Assembly: GCA_030650395.1 (NCBI GenBank)
Contig: JAUSDY010000122.1
Location: 1-64,000 of the forward strand
Source: Acidobacteriota bacterium
GTDB taxonomy: Bacteria > Acidobacteriota > Vicinamibacteria > Vicinamibacterales > UBA2999
DNA length: 64,000 bases
Direction: 5' to 3'
The position numbers were made by a program, and so were the translations under genes. The notes beneath the pieces were generated by a model, which had not been told where the DNA came from, did not search any database, and was given only the letters and a program-made list of their open reading frames with translations. This document shows, one piece after another, positions 24,201 to 32,770 of the stretch (the stretch's first letter is position 1; each line of letters begins with the position of its first letter).

Positions 24201-25771
24201 TGCGGCGCCTGTCTCGACTTGTCCACCGGCTTGTCCGCCGGCTTGTCCGCCGTAGCCTTGGCGGAGGCGGAAGCCTTGGCGGAGGTGGAAGCTTTGGCGG
24301 AGGTGGACGGGTCCGGGCCCGCGGGCGATACGAAGAACGGCGGGCGATGGACCGTGGCCACACAGGTCGTGTCGAGCCCAACGGTTGTGCCCTTGTCGAT
24401 GAAGCTGCGGATGATTCGCAAGCCGCATCCCGTGCCGCCGGCGGTATGGCCGGTGCCGGGCATCACGATGTGCTTTGAGGCCGGCAGCGTCGCCGCGATC
24501 TGCTCGCCCCAAACCGGCGGCGTCACCGGATCGAGCTCGCCCGACAGCACCAACGTGGGAATGTTCGAGGTCACCCCTACGTAAAAAGCGGGTTCGACTG
24601 TGCCCTTGGGCCAGAATTCGCACGCCAGCCGCTGGTTGCGCATCACGTACTCCCCGAACAGCGTGCCCCTGGATTCCTTGTCGGCCTCCTCGGCCGTCAC
24701 GCGCGGCGCGTCCTCCGCGCAGATCACCGACAGCTGCATGCCGATGCTCATGTTGGATTCGCCGCCGCCGTCGCCAAGCGTCGCCAGCGCGAGCATGCCT
24801 TGGAAGTCGTTCTGCTCGGCGCGCGCCACCACCGCCGGAATCAGCGCCGACGCCATTGGAGAGTAGAGCGTTCCCGAAATCACGTTCGCGACCAGACGCG
24901 CCTCGAGCCGGATCTCGCCGGTCTCGCCGGTGCGCGGATGCGTCACCTTGACCAGCGGCGGGTCGCGCCGGAGCCGTTCCATCAGATCGCGAATCCGCCG
25001 GCCGAGCTCGGGATACGCCTTGCGGCACGGCTCATCGCTTTCGCAGTCTTTCACGAGGAGGTCGAGCGCGCGCTGCACGTCGCGAGGAAAGTAGAGCGGC
25101 AGCCGCATGTTGGTGGGCGCCACGCCATCCAGCACCGCGGAGCGCACGCGATCGCCGTGCTGCCGCATGTAGACAAGACCCGCGCGTGTGCCGTACGAGC
25201 CGCCATAGATATTGATGCGCTCGTAGCCCAGATGCGCCCGCACATCGTCCAGGTCGTCCATCGCAATCGTAGTGGTGTACTGGGTGAGGTCGGCGTCGTA
25301 GCCGGACAGGCATTTCTTCAGCCGCTCGAGCCCGGCGCTCTCCGGCTCGTTGAAGGCTCTCAACGAATCATCGTCAGACTCGCAATTGAGCGGATGCGAC
25401 TTGCCGGTGCCGCGTTGATCGACGAGGACGATGTCACGATCGGTTTGCACGCGCTTGAACATCTCGCGCACGGCGCGGGCCAGCTTGGCCGCGCCCTGGC
25501 CTGGTCCGCCGGCGAGAAAGAACAGCGGGTCGGGCTTGCTGTCGGGACTCAACGCAGGAAGGATGACGATGTTGAGATCGATCTGGCGGCCTTGTTTGGT
25601 CGCGCGGTTTTCGAAGACGCGAAGGGTGCCGCAGTAGGCATCGGTCGGCGCGTCGTCGCCGGTGCAGGGCTTCAGGCGGTCGATGGCCTGCGCCTGTTCG
25701 GTCTGGGTGCAGGCGGCGAGGGCGATGACCGACAGGACAGAGCAGAGGAGGAGCCTGCGCACGGGCGACAT
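24197..25771 (-). CDS. Alpha/beta-hydrolase peptidase lipoprotein (TAP-like)
   Basis: 524 residues with a lipoprotein signal (LSVIALAAC). Alpha/beta-hydrolase features: FFLAGGPGQGA (oxyanion), DIVLVDQRGTGKS, nucleophile elbow NIYGGSYGTR, TLVLSGELDPVTP (acid) and PGTGHTAGGTGC (His), i.e. the proline iminopeptidase/tripeptidyl aminopeptidase family. First gene of a three-gene operon with the ABC exporter, each overlapping by 4 bp. The tail (STSAKASTSAKASASAKATADK...) is encoded by an expanded DNA repeat at 24215-24312 and is outside the family fold. Confidence 0.85.
   Translation of the reverse strand: MSPVRRLLLCSVLSVIALAACTQTEQAQAIDRLKPCTGDDAPTDAYCGTLRVFENRATKQGRQIDLNIVILPALSPDSKPDPLFFLAGGPGQGAAKLARAVREMFKRVQTDRDIVLVDQRGTGKSHPLNCESDDDSLRAFNEPESAGLERLKKCLSGYDADLTQYTTTIAMDDLDDVRAHLGYERINIYGGSYGTRAGLVYMRQHGDRVRSAVLDGVAPTNMRLPLYFPRDVQRALDLLVKDCESDEPCRKAYPELGRRIRDLMERLRRDPPLVKVTHPRTGETGEIRLEARLVANVISGTLYSPMASALIPAVVARAEQNDFQGMLALATLGDGGGESNMSIGMQLSVICAEDAPRVTAEEADKESRGTLFGEYVMRNQRLACEFWPKGTVEPAFYVGVTSNIPTLVLSGELDPVTPPVWGEQIAATLPASKHIVMPGTGHTAGGTGCGLRIIRSFIDKGTTVGLDTTCVATVHRPPFFVSPAGPDPSTSAKASTSAKASASAKATADKPADKPVDKSRQAPQ
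24215..24312. repeat. GCCTCCGCCAAGGCT / GACAAGCCGGC repeats
   Basis: Read on the minus strand, units of about 18 bp (CCTCCGCCAAGGCTTC type) repeat four times and 12-bp units (GACAAGCCGGCG) three times, all in frame at the 3' end of the peptidase gene. Related wording (TCTGCCAAGTCCGAGGC) encodes STSAKSEASA in the phosphatase at 40250-40290. Confidence 0.65.
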
Positions 25772-25784
25772 TGTAACCCTACAG

Positions 25785-25840
25785 GTTCAGAGATTCAGAG
25801 GTTCAGAGGTTCAGAGGTTCAGAGGTTCAGAGGTTCAGCG
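25785..25840. repeat. TTCAGAGG tandem words
   Basis: GGTTCAGA repeats every 8 bases about seven times next to the stop of the 147-residue protein. The complementary form (CTGAACCTCT) stands at 26310-26345 on the other side of that gene. Confidence 0.6.
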
Positions 25841-26278
25841 AATCAGGTGTGCGCTGATCGCTGAGGTCCATTCTGATGAAGCGCGATGCCATCGTCCGTC
25901 CTGTTCGTCACGAATGATGGTGCCGATGTTGCTGCGATAGGAGTTCTCACCGAGCCCGGGCAGATAAATAAAGCCGTCGCCTGTCGCCGGGTCCATGCAA
26001 AAGTGCACCACGTAGGCTCCCGTCTTGATCCGCCCGGGAAACTGGACATCGAACACGACGGCGACTCGCGGCCACGCGGCGTCAGGCGCTTCGGCTGTTG
26101 AGGTGATGAAGGTTCCCGAAAACACATTGGAGAGTGCCAGAACCTCGGGATCCGTAATCTCGATCAGTCGCGAACCCAGGAGGTTGAGTTTGACCGTCTC
26201 CTTGATGCCAGACTGGGCATGGGGTGACGATCCGGCGACGACGAGCGCGAATAATAGCAGAGCGATGTTGAAGCGCAT
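25835..26278 (-). CDS. Small secreted hypothetical protein, 147 aa
   Basis: Signal peptide MRFNIALLLFALVVAGSSPHAQ and a beta-rich domain (KLNLLGSRLIEITDPEVLALSNVFSG..., AYVVHFCMDPATGDGFIYLPG). Start set at ATG 26278; upstream in-frame residues (FRGSEVQ) just translate the TTCAGAGG repeat. The gene is bracketed by inverted copies of that repeat. Function unknown. Confidence 0.65.
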   Translation of the reverse strand: MRFNIALLLFALVVAGSSPHAQSGIKETVKLNLLGSRLIEITDPEVLALSNVFSGTFITSTAEAPDAAWPRVAVVFDVQFPGRIKTGAYVVHFCMDPATGDGFIYLPGLGENSYRSNIGTIIRDEQDGRWHRASSEWTSAISAHLIR

Positions 26279-26358
26279 GGGCGGACGGCCTCCGCTCGAA
26301 TTGTAGCGCGAACCCTGAACCTCTGAACCTCTGAACCCCTGAACCGACAAGCCACAGG

Positions 26359-27390
26359 CTAAGGTTTCCAGTCCGGTACGCGATCGTTGCCGGGGCCGGT
26401 GGTCAGACGCTGATACGGGCGAGAGCCGTCGGGTGATGCGATGGCGAGGTCCCAGTCTTCGCCTTCGTGGTGCTGCGGGCTGACCGAGAAGGCGAGCAGG
26501 CGGCCGTCACGCGACCAGTCAGGGTAGTAGTGCCACAGCTTCGGATCGCCGGCGAAGGTGCGGGCGCCGCTGCCGTCGGCGCCGCGGATCTGAAGAGTGG
26601 AGGGCTCTGTTGCGAGCAGGACGTTGGCAAGGGAGCGGCCGTCGGGCGACCACGACGGCCAGCATGCGCCGCCGCTGTTGTCGAGCGCCCGCGTCTTGCC
26701 GCTCGCCAAGTCGAGCACGTGGATCTGGAACTCCCAGAACTGCAGACGCTGCAACGTCTGCGCGGCAAACGCCACCGACCGGCCATCGGGAGACACGTTC
26801 GGCATCATCGCGACGCCGACGAAGTGGTGGGTGAGCCGTTCGACCTTGCGATCCTTGAGCCACACGCGATACAAGTCGCCGCGCGAATCGCGTTCCGACA
26901 TGAAGATCAGGCTCTGGCCGTCGGGCATCCACACCGGGTCGTGGTCGTTGGCCGGGTGGTCGGTGATGCGCACCGGATTGCGGCCGTCGGCATCCATGAC
27001 GTAGACGTCGTAGCCTTTGCCGTCGCGATTGGACTTGAACGCGATGCGCTTGCCGTCGGGCGACCAGCGCGGATGCTCGTCACGATAGTCGCGGCCAGTG
27101 GTCAGTACGGCAACCGAACCGGTCGCGATGTCGAGCGTGTAAATTCGCCCGCGTCCCTGCGGATTGTCGGGCCCGCGAAGGTCGGAGTGAAAGACCAGCG
27201 TGCCCGACAGGCCGGTGGGAAAAGGCTTGACGATCGCCGGCCGCGCCGATGCCTGCGCTGACGCGACACCTGTTGCGATAGGTGTTGCGGTATCTGTAGC
27301 GCGGAACTTTAGTTCCGCGATTGCCGCGATTTCTGCGAATCCGATCAGCAAGAACGCGACCAGCGCGAACGTTTTCAACGCGGTCGCCAA
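26359..27390 (-). CDS. TolB/WD40-like beta-propeller protein (copy 2)
   Basis: 343 residues. Signal region, then PD40/TolB-type repeats with the hallmark SPDGKRIAFKSNRDG, MPDGQSLIFMSERDS, SPDGRSVAFAAQ, SPDGRSLANV, SRDGRLLAFSV. It binds no obvious catalytic group; such propellers act as periplasmic scaffolds or peptidase partners. Start is a TTG (27390, or 27378). Tandem duplicate of the next gene upstream, which it overlaps by 16 bp. In its N-terminus, AELKFRAT is encoded by a GCGGAACTTTAGTTCCGC palindrome inserted in frame (27296-27319). Confidence 0.82.
   Translation of the reverse strand: MATALKTFALVAFLLIGFAEIAAIAELKFRATDTATPIATGVASAQASARPAIVKPFPTGLSGTLVFHSDLRGPDNPQGRGRIYTLDIATGSVAVLTTGRDYRDEHPRWSPDGKRIAFKSNRDGKGYDVYVMDADGRNPVRITDHPANDHDPVWMPDGQSLIFMSERDSRGDLYRVWLKDRKVERLTHHFVGVAMMPNVSPDGRSVAFAAQTLQRLQFWEFQIHVLDLASGKTRALDNSGGACWPSWSPDGRSLANVLLATEPSTLQIRGADGSGARTFAGDPKLWHYYPDWSRDGRLLAFSVSPQHHEGEDWDLAIASPDGSRPYQRLTTGPGNDRVPDWKP
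27296..27319. repeat. GCGGAACT-AGTTCCGC palindrome inside a gene
   Basis: The same palindrome stands twice at 31402-31450 in non-coding DNA. Here it lies between the signal peptide and the propeller of the TolB-like protein and keeps the frame. Confidence 0.75.
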
Positions 27391-28346
27391 TCCGGCAACC
27401 GGTCGTTACCCGCTCCGGTGGTGAGGCGCTGATACGGTATCGATCGAGACGGATCGAGGATCGCGAGGTCCCAGTCTTCGCCGGCGTGATGTTCAGGGCT
27501 CACCGACACGGCCAGCAGCCGGCCGTCGGGCGACCAATCGGGATAGTAGTGCCACCGCGCGGGATCGCCGGCCAGCGGCGTTGGCGACCTGCCGGATGAG
27601 CTCAGGGTCTGGATCACGGACGGTTCCCGATTGATCGACACGTGCGCAATCAACTGCGCGTCGGGTGACCAGCTCGGCCAGCACGCGGGGCCGGAGGCGT
27701 TGAACGGCCATGTCTGCTTCGTCGCCAGTTCGAGGACATGGATTTGATAGGTCCAGCCGCCGAGATGCGGCAGCGTTTGCGCGCTGAAGGCCACCCATCC
27801 GCCATCGGGCGAGACGGCTGGCATGATCGCGCGACCCTCGAAGTGGAAAGTCAGCCGCTCGATTCTGCGATCGGACAACCAGACGCGGTAGAGATCGGAG
27901 CGGCTATCGCGCTCGGACGAGAACACCAGGCTCTCGCCATCGGGCAACCAGGACGGATCGTGATCGTGCGCGGGATGATCGGTGATGCGGGTGAGGTTTT
28001 GTCCGTCGGCGTCCATGACGTAGAGATCGTAGTTGTCGGCGCCGTTGCGGTTGGACTTGAACGCGATGCGCTGACCGTCGGGCGACCACTTCGGTTGTTC
28101 ATCGTCCCAGGTCGTCGCGTTGGTGAGCGCGGTGACCGCGCCGGTCGCCAGGTCGATCATGTAGAGGCGAATATGGCCCGTCGGATTGTCGGTGCTGCGC
28201 AGGTCCGACTGAAAGGCGATGGTGCCCGACAGCTCGCTCGGGAACGGGCTCACGGCAGCCGGCACCTCGGGCGACTGCGCCCATGGCACGGCCACGCACA
28301 GCAGGGCTATCGCCGCCACCAGAGGTACGGCTACCGACAAGCGCAT
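27375..28346 (-). CDS. TolB/WD40-like beta-propeller protein (copy 1)
   Basis: 323 residues with a clean signal peptide (MRLSVAVPLVAAIALLCVAVPWAQ) and PD40 repeats (SPDGQRIAFKSNRNG, LPDGESLVFSSERDS, SPDGGWVAFSAQ, SPDGRLLAVSV). Its body is collinear with the downstream copy, sharing blocks such as GDLYRVWL/SDLYRVWL, WHYYPDWS and GEDWDLAI, so the pair arose by tandem duplication. The two genes overlap by 16 bp. Start is ATG 28346. Confidence 0.85.
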   Translation of the reverse strand: MRLSVAVPLVAAIALLCVAVPWAQSPEVPAAVSPFPSELSGTIAFQSDLRSTDNPTGHIRLYMIDLATGAVTALTNATTWDDEQPKWSPDGQRIAFKSNRNGADNYDLYVMDADGQNLTRITDHPAHDHDPSWLPDGESLVFSSERDSRSDLYRVWLSDRRIERLTFHFEGRAIMPAVSPDGGWVAFSAQTLPHLGGWTYQIHVLELATKQTWPFNASGPACWPSWSPDAQLIAHVSINREPSVIQTLSSSGRSPTPLAGDPARWHYYPDWSPDGRLLAVSVSPEHHAGEDWDLAILDPSRSIPYQRLTTGAGNDRLPDWRPR

Positions 28347-28373
28347 TGCTTGATAGTAACAGCGTGACGGCTC

Positions 28374-28487
28374 CGAGGTTCAGTAGTTCAGAGGTTCAGT
28401 AGTTCAGAGGTTCAGGTTCACAGAGTTTCACACGATTGAACTCCTGAACCCCTGCAACCTCTGAACCCCTGCAACCTCTGAACCTGG
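28374..28487. repeat. TTCAGAGG / CCTCTGAA inverted word repeat
   Basis: The left part repeats GTTCAGTAGTTCAGAG and the right part repeats CAACCTCTGAACCCCTG, mutually complementary, so a long hairpin can form just 3' of the doxX stop. Confidence 0.65.
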
Positions 28488-28997
28488 TTAAGCCGCCGCC
28501 GTCTGCGCCGGAGCGGAGCGACGCAGCGCCAGATTGGCGAACCCGCCGAGCGCACCGAGCGCGAGTACCGACCAGGCAATGGCCGGGGTCCACAGCGACG
28601 CGAGGCCGAGCGCCGCGTCGAGCGAATAAAGGCCGGGGCCCGTCAGTGCCAGCGTTGCCGCGGTGGCGCCGTAGAGCAGCGGCAGTTCAATGCCGTTGTT
28701 CTGCGCGAACACGCCGTGCTGCCAGTGCACCGTCGCGGCGGCGACGATCGTCACCGAGACGATCAGCGCGGGCCCGACCGGCCCCAGCAATCCCGCCGCG
28801 AGCAGCACCCCGGCGGTGAGTTCCGTTGCTGCGGCGGTTGCCGCAAAGACACGGCCCGGGCGGAAGCCCAGTTGTTCGAAGAAGCCGGCGGTACCGGCCA
28901 GGCCGTAGCCGCCGAACCATCCGAAGAGTTTCTGCGTGCCGTGCGCGGCCATCAGCAGCCCAAACACCATCCGAGCGAGAAGCAATCCTGCATCCAT
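28488..28997 (-). CDS. DoxX family membrane protein
   Basis: 169 residues, four membrane helices: MDAGLLLARMVFGLLMAAHGTQKLFGWFGG is the DoxX signature (RxxxGxxxxxHGxQKLFGxFGG), followed by TELTAGVLLAAGLLGPVGPALI. Family members are small redox-stress or quinone-linked membrane proteins. Start at ATG 28997 with GAGGAG 6 bases upstream. Divergently transcribed from the HxlR regulator at 29087, which probably controls it. Confidence 0.88.
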   Translation of the reverse strand: MDAGLLLARMVFGLLMAAHGTQKLFGWFGGYGLAGTAGFFEQLGFRPGRVFAATAAATELTAGVLLAAGLLGPVGPALIVSVTIVAAATVHWQHGVFAQNNGIELPLLYGATAATLALTGPGLYSLDAALGLASLWTPAIAWSVLALGALGGFANLALRRSAPAQTAAA

Positions 28998-29086
28998 GTC
29001 TAATCTCCTCACTTACTATACAAAATATATCGACTATATGTCAAATAGTTACTAGGATGCCGTGCTATCCTGAAGGTGTCACCGCT
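28998..29086. promoter_or_regulatory. AT-rich doxX/hxlR divergent promoter region
   Basis: The only AT-rich stretch in the neighbourhood: TTACTATACAAAATATATCGACTATATG, with TTACTAT and ATAGTTA as an imperfect inverted repeat. Expected to hold both promoters and the HxlR operator. Confidence 0.5.
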
Positions 29087-29455
29087 ATGAAAGAGACCGC
29101 CCACGCACCTCAGCTGTGTACGCGCTTTCACCGCGCCAGCGAGCTGATTGGCCGCCGCTGGTCTGGCGCCATCCTATTCCTGCTACTGAAGCAGAAATGC
29201 CGGTTTGCGACGCTGCGGGATGCCATCCCCGACATCACCGATCGCATGCTGAGCGAGCGCCTCCAGGAACTGGAAGAAGAGGGGCTGGTTGACCGGACGG
29301 TCGTTCCCGAGACGCCGGTGCGGGTGGAGTATTCGCTGACGAAGAAAGGCCGCGCCCTCACGGATGCGATGAACGCCATCGCGGCGTGGGCGGAGAAGTG
29401 GATCGAGCTGCCCCCGGCCACGGCACGCCCCAGAGCGCAGCGTAAGCGGGCTTGA
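29087..29455 (+). CDS. HxlR-family transcriptional regulator
   Basis: 122 residues, winged helix of the HxlR type: LCTRFHRASELIGRRWSGAILFLLLKQKCRFATLRDAIPDITDRMLSERLQELEEEGLVDRTV, with one Cys (Cys 11) at the N-terminus where redox-sensing members (YodB/HypR-like) carry their sensor cysteine, and a second at 37. Start at ATG 29087 (GAAGGTG upstream). Divergence from doxX suggests regulation of that gene in response to oxidants or electrophiles. Confidence 0.92.
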   Translation: MKETAHAPQLCTRFHRASELIGRRWSGAILFLLLKQKCRFATLRDAIPDITDRMLSERLQELEEEGLVDRTVVPETPVRVEYSLTKKGRALTDAMNAIAAWAEKWIELPPATARPRAQRKRA

Positions 29456-29459
29456 TCTG

Positions 29460-29580
29460 TTGCTGGTCGGTTCAGGGGTTCAGCAGTTCAGTAGTTCAGG
29501 GGTTCACTAGGTTCAGGGGTTCAGGAGTTCGAAGTTCGTGACCGCTGAACCTCTGAACCCCTGAACTTCTGAACCGGCAA
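29460..29580. repeat. GGTTCAGGGG / CCCCTGAACC inverted word repeat
   Basis: GTTCAGGGGTTCA-type words in the left half and CTGAACCTCTGAACCCC in the right half flank a short centre (CGAAGTTCG), forming a long hairpin between the convergent hxlR-like and symporter genes. Confidence 0.65.
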
Positions 29581-29583
29581 GAA

Positions 29584-31386
29584 TCAGGCCGCGCCCGCAC
29601 GCCACAGCGGCCTGACGACGGAGATCAGCACCGCGCCGCTGATCACGAACAGCGCCGTGAGCGCCACCGCGTAGCCGGTCCTGCCGTACAGCAAGTTGCC
29701 GGTGGCAAACAGCGCCGACCAGATCATCGTGCACCCCGCCAGCCAGCCAAGCAGCGCGCGCGGGATGTTTTCGGCGGTGCCGTCGTCCGGCAACGGGCCG
29801 ACTTCCGCCCGGATGCGCGCCCAACCTGGCCCGAAGGGCCGGACCTTGCGGTAGAACTCCCGCAGCACGGCGGCATCGGTCTGCGGCCCGAGGTACGCGG
29901 CGGCGATCCAGCACACCGTCGTGATCACAACCGTGATCAGCAGCGCCTGCGAAGTACTGAACTCGGTGCCGCGGCGCGCCAGTGCCAGCAGCCCGGCCGA
30001 CACCAGGAATGAGCTCGTCATCGCGACGACTTCACTTGCGGCATTGACGCGCCACCAGAACCATCGCACCAGGTAGAGCAGCCCGGTGCCCGCGCCGATT
30101 TGCAGGATGATGTCGAACGCCTGCTTGGCGGTGTCGAGCAGATAGACCATGCCGGCGGCGCATACGAACAAGCCGACGGTCGTCACCCGTCCGACGCGGA
30201 CGTAATGCTGCTCGCCGGCGTCGCGGCGAATGAAGCGGCGATAGAAATCGTGCACGAGATACGAGGCGCCCCAATTGAGGTGCGTCAGGATGGTTGACGA
30301 GTTGGCGGCGATGAGGCCGCCCACCATCAGGCCGATGAAGCCGACCGGCAGGAACTTGAGCATCGCGGGATACGCGATGTCGTGACCCAGCAGATTCGGG
30401 TCGAGGTCGGGGAACGCACGCTGAATGTCCGACAGCTCTGGATAGACGATGAGCGAGGCGAGCGCGACGAGGATCCACGGCCACGGCCGCAATACGTAGT
30501 GCGCCACGTTGAAGAACAGCACCGCGCCCAGCGCATCGCGCTCCGATTTCGAGGCCAGCATCCGTTGCGCGATGTAGCTGCCGCCGCCGGGCTCGGAGCC
30601 CGGATACCACACCGCCCACCACTGCACGGCGACCGGCATGATGAACACCGCGACCGCCAGGTCCCAGTTATTGGTGAAGTCGGGCAGCATGTTGAGATAG
30701 GCGAGGTTGTCGGGACCACGTAGCGCCGACACCTTCTCGACGAGCGCCGACAGGCCGCCGACTTCCGGCGCGTTGACCGCGAAGTACGCCGCGGCGATCA
30801 CCGCCGACATCTTGATGAAGAACTGGATCATGTCGATCACGAGCACGCCCCACAGGCCGGCGTGCGCCGCGAAGATCACGTTCAGCGTGCCGACCATCAA
30901 CAGCGTTTGCCAGCGGTGCAGGCCGAACAGCACCGCCGCAATCTTGCAGGCCGCCAGGTTCACCGTGGCCATGATCATGCAGTTGTAGAGCAGGCCCAGG
31001 TAGACGGCGCGGAAGCCGCGCACCACGCCGGCGGCCTTGCCCGAGTAGCGAATCTCGTAGAACTCCAGGTCGGTCAGCACGCCGGAGCGCCGCCACATCC
31101 GCGCGTAGAAGAACACGGTCGACACGCCGGTCAGCACGAACGCCCACCACACCCAATTGCCGGCGACGCCGTTGCGGCGCACGATGTCGGTCACGAGGTT
31201 GGGCGTGTCGCTGCTGAAGGTGGTGGCCACCATCGACAGCCCCGCGAGCCACCACGGCACGGCGCGGCCCGACGCGAAAAACTCCGAGGTGTTCTTGCCG
31301 GCGCGGCGGCCAAAGAAGAGCGCCGGCACGAAGCAGACGACGAGAGTGGCGGCGACGATCAGCCAGTCGAGGAGTTGGAGCCGCAT
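29584..31386 (-). CDS. Sodium:solute symporter (SSS family)
   Basis: 600 residues, about 14 membrane helices: LDWLIVAATLVVCFVPALFFGRRAGKNTSEFFASGRAVPWWLAGLSMVATTFSSDTPN is the N-terminal SSS motif (FxxGRxxxWWxxGxSxxA). GSEPGGGSYIAQRMLASKSE and the GLMVGGLIAANSSTILTHLNWGASYLVHDFYRRF segment match the core of sugar/inositol-like SSS transporters. Substrate cannot be told. Single gene; two GCGGAACT palindromes lie just upstream. Confidence 0.9.
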   Translation of the reverse strand: MRLQLLDWLIVAATLVVCFVPALFFGRRAGKNTSEFFASGRAVPWWLAGLSMVATTFSSDTPNLVTDIVRRNGVAGNWVWWAFVLTGVSTVFFYARMWRRSGVLTDLEFYEIRYSGKAAGVVRGFRAVYLGLLYNCMIMATVNLAACKIAAVLFGLHRWQTLLMVGTLNVIFAAHAGLWGVLVIDMIQFFIKMSAVIAAAYFAVNAPEVGGLSALVEKVSALRGPDNLAYLNMLPDFTNNWDLAVAVFIMPVAVQWWAVWYPGSEPGGGSYIAQRMLASKSERDALGAVLFFNVAHYVLRPWPWILVALASLIVYPELSDIQRAFPDLDPNLLGHDIAYPAMLKFLPVGFIGLMVGGLIAANSSTILTHLNWGASYLVHDFYRRFIRRDAGEQHYVRVGRVTTVGLFVCAAGMVYLLDTAKQAFDIILQIGAGTGLLYLVRWFWWRVNAASEVVAMTSSFLVSAGLLALARRGTEFSTSQALLITVVITTVCWIAAAYLGPQTDAAVLREFYRKVRPFGPGWARIRAEVGPLPDDGTAENIPRALLGWLAGCTMIWSALFATGNLLYGRTGYAVALTALFVISGAVLISVVRPLWRAGAA

Positions 31387-31401
31387 CGCGCAGACTATAC
31401 A

Positions 31402-31450
31402 CGCGGAACTAAAGTTCCGCGCTACCTGAACGCGGAACTAAAGTTCCGCG
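31402..31450. repeat. Two GCGGAACTAAAGTTCCGC palindromes
   Basis: Identical 18-base palindromes (31403-31420 and 31432-31449), each followed by GCTAC, lie between the divergent symporter and icd genes. Same family as the in-gene copy at 27296. Confidence 0.8.
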
Positions 31451-31492
31451 CTACAATTAATGGTTTAGCGACACCGCGAAGGAGTTCAACGA

Positions 31493-32704
31493 GTGGCGAA
31501 GATCAAGGTTAAGAATCCCGTCGTCGAGATGGACGGCGACGAGATGACGCGCATCATCTGGCACAGCATCCGCGAGCAGCTCATCCTGCCGTATCTCGAC
31601 ATCGACCTGAAATACTTCGACCTTGGCGTCGAGTCGCGCGACCGGACCAACGATCAGATCACGATCGATTCGGCCAACGCCACGCGCCAGCACGGCGTGG
31701 CCGTCAAGTGCGCCACCATCACCCCGGACGAAGGGCGCGTCAAGGAATTCGGCCTCAAGCAAATGTGGAAGTCGCCCAACGGGACGATCCGCAACATCCT
31801 CGACGGCACGATCTTCCGCGAGCCGATCATCTGCAAGAACGTGCCGCGGCTGATTCCGCACTGGGACAAGCCGGTGGTGGTGGCCCGCCACGGCTTCGGC
31901 GATCAGTACCGCGCCCAGGACTTCACGTTTCCCGGCGCCGGCACCATCACGATCAGCTGGACGCCCGAGGGCGGCGGCGAGCCGATCTCACGCGAGGTCA
32001 TCAAGACCAAGGCGAGCGGCATTGCGATGGGCATGTTCAACCTCGATTCGTCGATCGAGGGCTTCGCCCGCGCCTGCTTCACCTACGCGCTCGGCCGCAA
32101 CTACCCGGTCTACCTCTCGACGAAGAACACCATCCTCAAGATCTACGACGGCACGTTCAAGAACACGTTCGAGCGTGTCTACAACGCCGAGTTCAAGACG
32201 CAGTTCGAGGGCAAGGGCCTGACCTACGAGCATCGCCTGATCGACGACATGGTGGCGTCGAACCTCAAGTGGACGGGCGGCTACCTCTGGGCGTGCAAGA
32301 ACTACGACGGCGACGTCCAGTCCGACACCGTGGCGCAGGGCTACGGATCGCTTGGCCTGATGACGTCGGTGCTGATGTCGCCGGACGGCAAGGCGGTGGA
32401 AGCGGAAGCCGCGCATGGCACCGTGACGCGCCACTACCGCCTGCATCAGCAGGGCAAGCCGACCTCGACCAATCCGATTGCGTCGATTTACGCGTGGACG
32501 CGCGGCCTGCAGTATCGCGGCCGGTTCGACGGTACGCCTGACGTGGTCGCGTTCGCCGAGAAGCTCGAGAAGGTGTGCGTGGATGTGGTCGAGTCGGGCC
32601 GCATGACCAAGGACCTGGCGATCCTGATTCGCGCCGATCACCCGTATCTCACGACCGAAGAGTTCCTGGCAGCCGTCGCCAGCGCGCTGCGCGCGAGAAT
32701 GTAG
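31493..32704 (+). CDS. icd: NADP-dependent isocitrate dehydrogenase
   Basis: 403 residues of the eukaryote-like, homodimeric IDH subfamily (II). It oxidises isocitrate to 2-oxoglutarate in the TCA cycle. N-terminus [21 protein letters not shown], substrate loop [20 protein letters not shown] (Ser/Asn/Arg ligands), the metal/substrate segment [11 protein letters not shown] and NYDGDVQSD, and the NADP site [12 protein letters not shown] (His-Gly-Thr plus Arg for the 2'-phosphate). GTG start at 31493 with AAGGAG 9 bases upstream. Followed by a perfect palindromic terminator. Confidence 0.96.
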   Translation: MAKIKVKNPVVEMDGDEMTRIIWHSIREQLILPYLDIDLKYFDLGVESRDRTNDQITIDSANATRQHGVAVKCATITPDEGRVKEFGLKQMWKSPNGTIRNILDGTIFREPIICKNVPRLIPHWDKPVVVARHGFGDQYRAQDFTFPGAGTITISWTPEGGGEPISREVIKTKASGIAMGMFNLDSSIEGFARACFTYALGRNYPVYLSTKNTILKIYDGTFKNTFERVYNAEFKTQFEGKGLTYEHRLIDDMVASNLKWTGGYLWACKNYDGDVQSDTVAQGYGSLGLMTSVLMSPDGKAVEAEAAHGTVTRHYRLHQQGKPTSTNPIASIYAWTRGLQYRGRFDGTPDVVAFAEKLEKVCVDVVESGRMTKDLAILIRADHPYLTTEEFLAAVASALRARM

Positions 32705-32713
32705 AACGAGAAT

Positions 32714-32743
32714 GTAGAGGCGGGTCTTAAGACCCGCCTCTAC
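32714..32743. terminator. Perfect 30-bp palindrome after icd
   Basis: GTAGAGGCGGGTCTT followed immediately by its exact complement, between convergent icd and the TonB-receptor gene. It likely forms the terminator for both. A near-identical copy, missing the last bases, is at 37870-37895. Confidence 0.7.
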
Positions 32744-32770
32744 CCTTGAGCTCCGGCCTTCAGCGCAGTG

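Noticed and set aside
24201-25028. N-terminal extension of the ABC ATPase frame
   Set aside because: ATPase homology begins at VIAVENLHKRFG (24200); the extension is an alternate frame of the peptidase gene.
25785-29580. CRISPR-like regular repeats
   Set aside because: Units are 8 bases, contiguous or irregular, with no unique spacers of constant length and no cas genes in the window.
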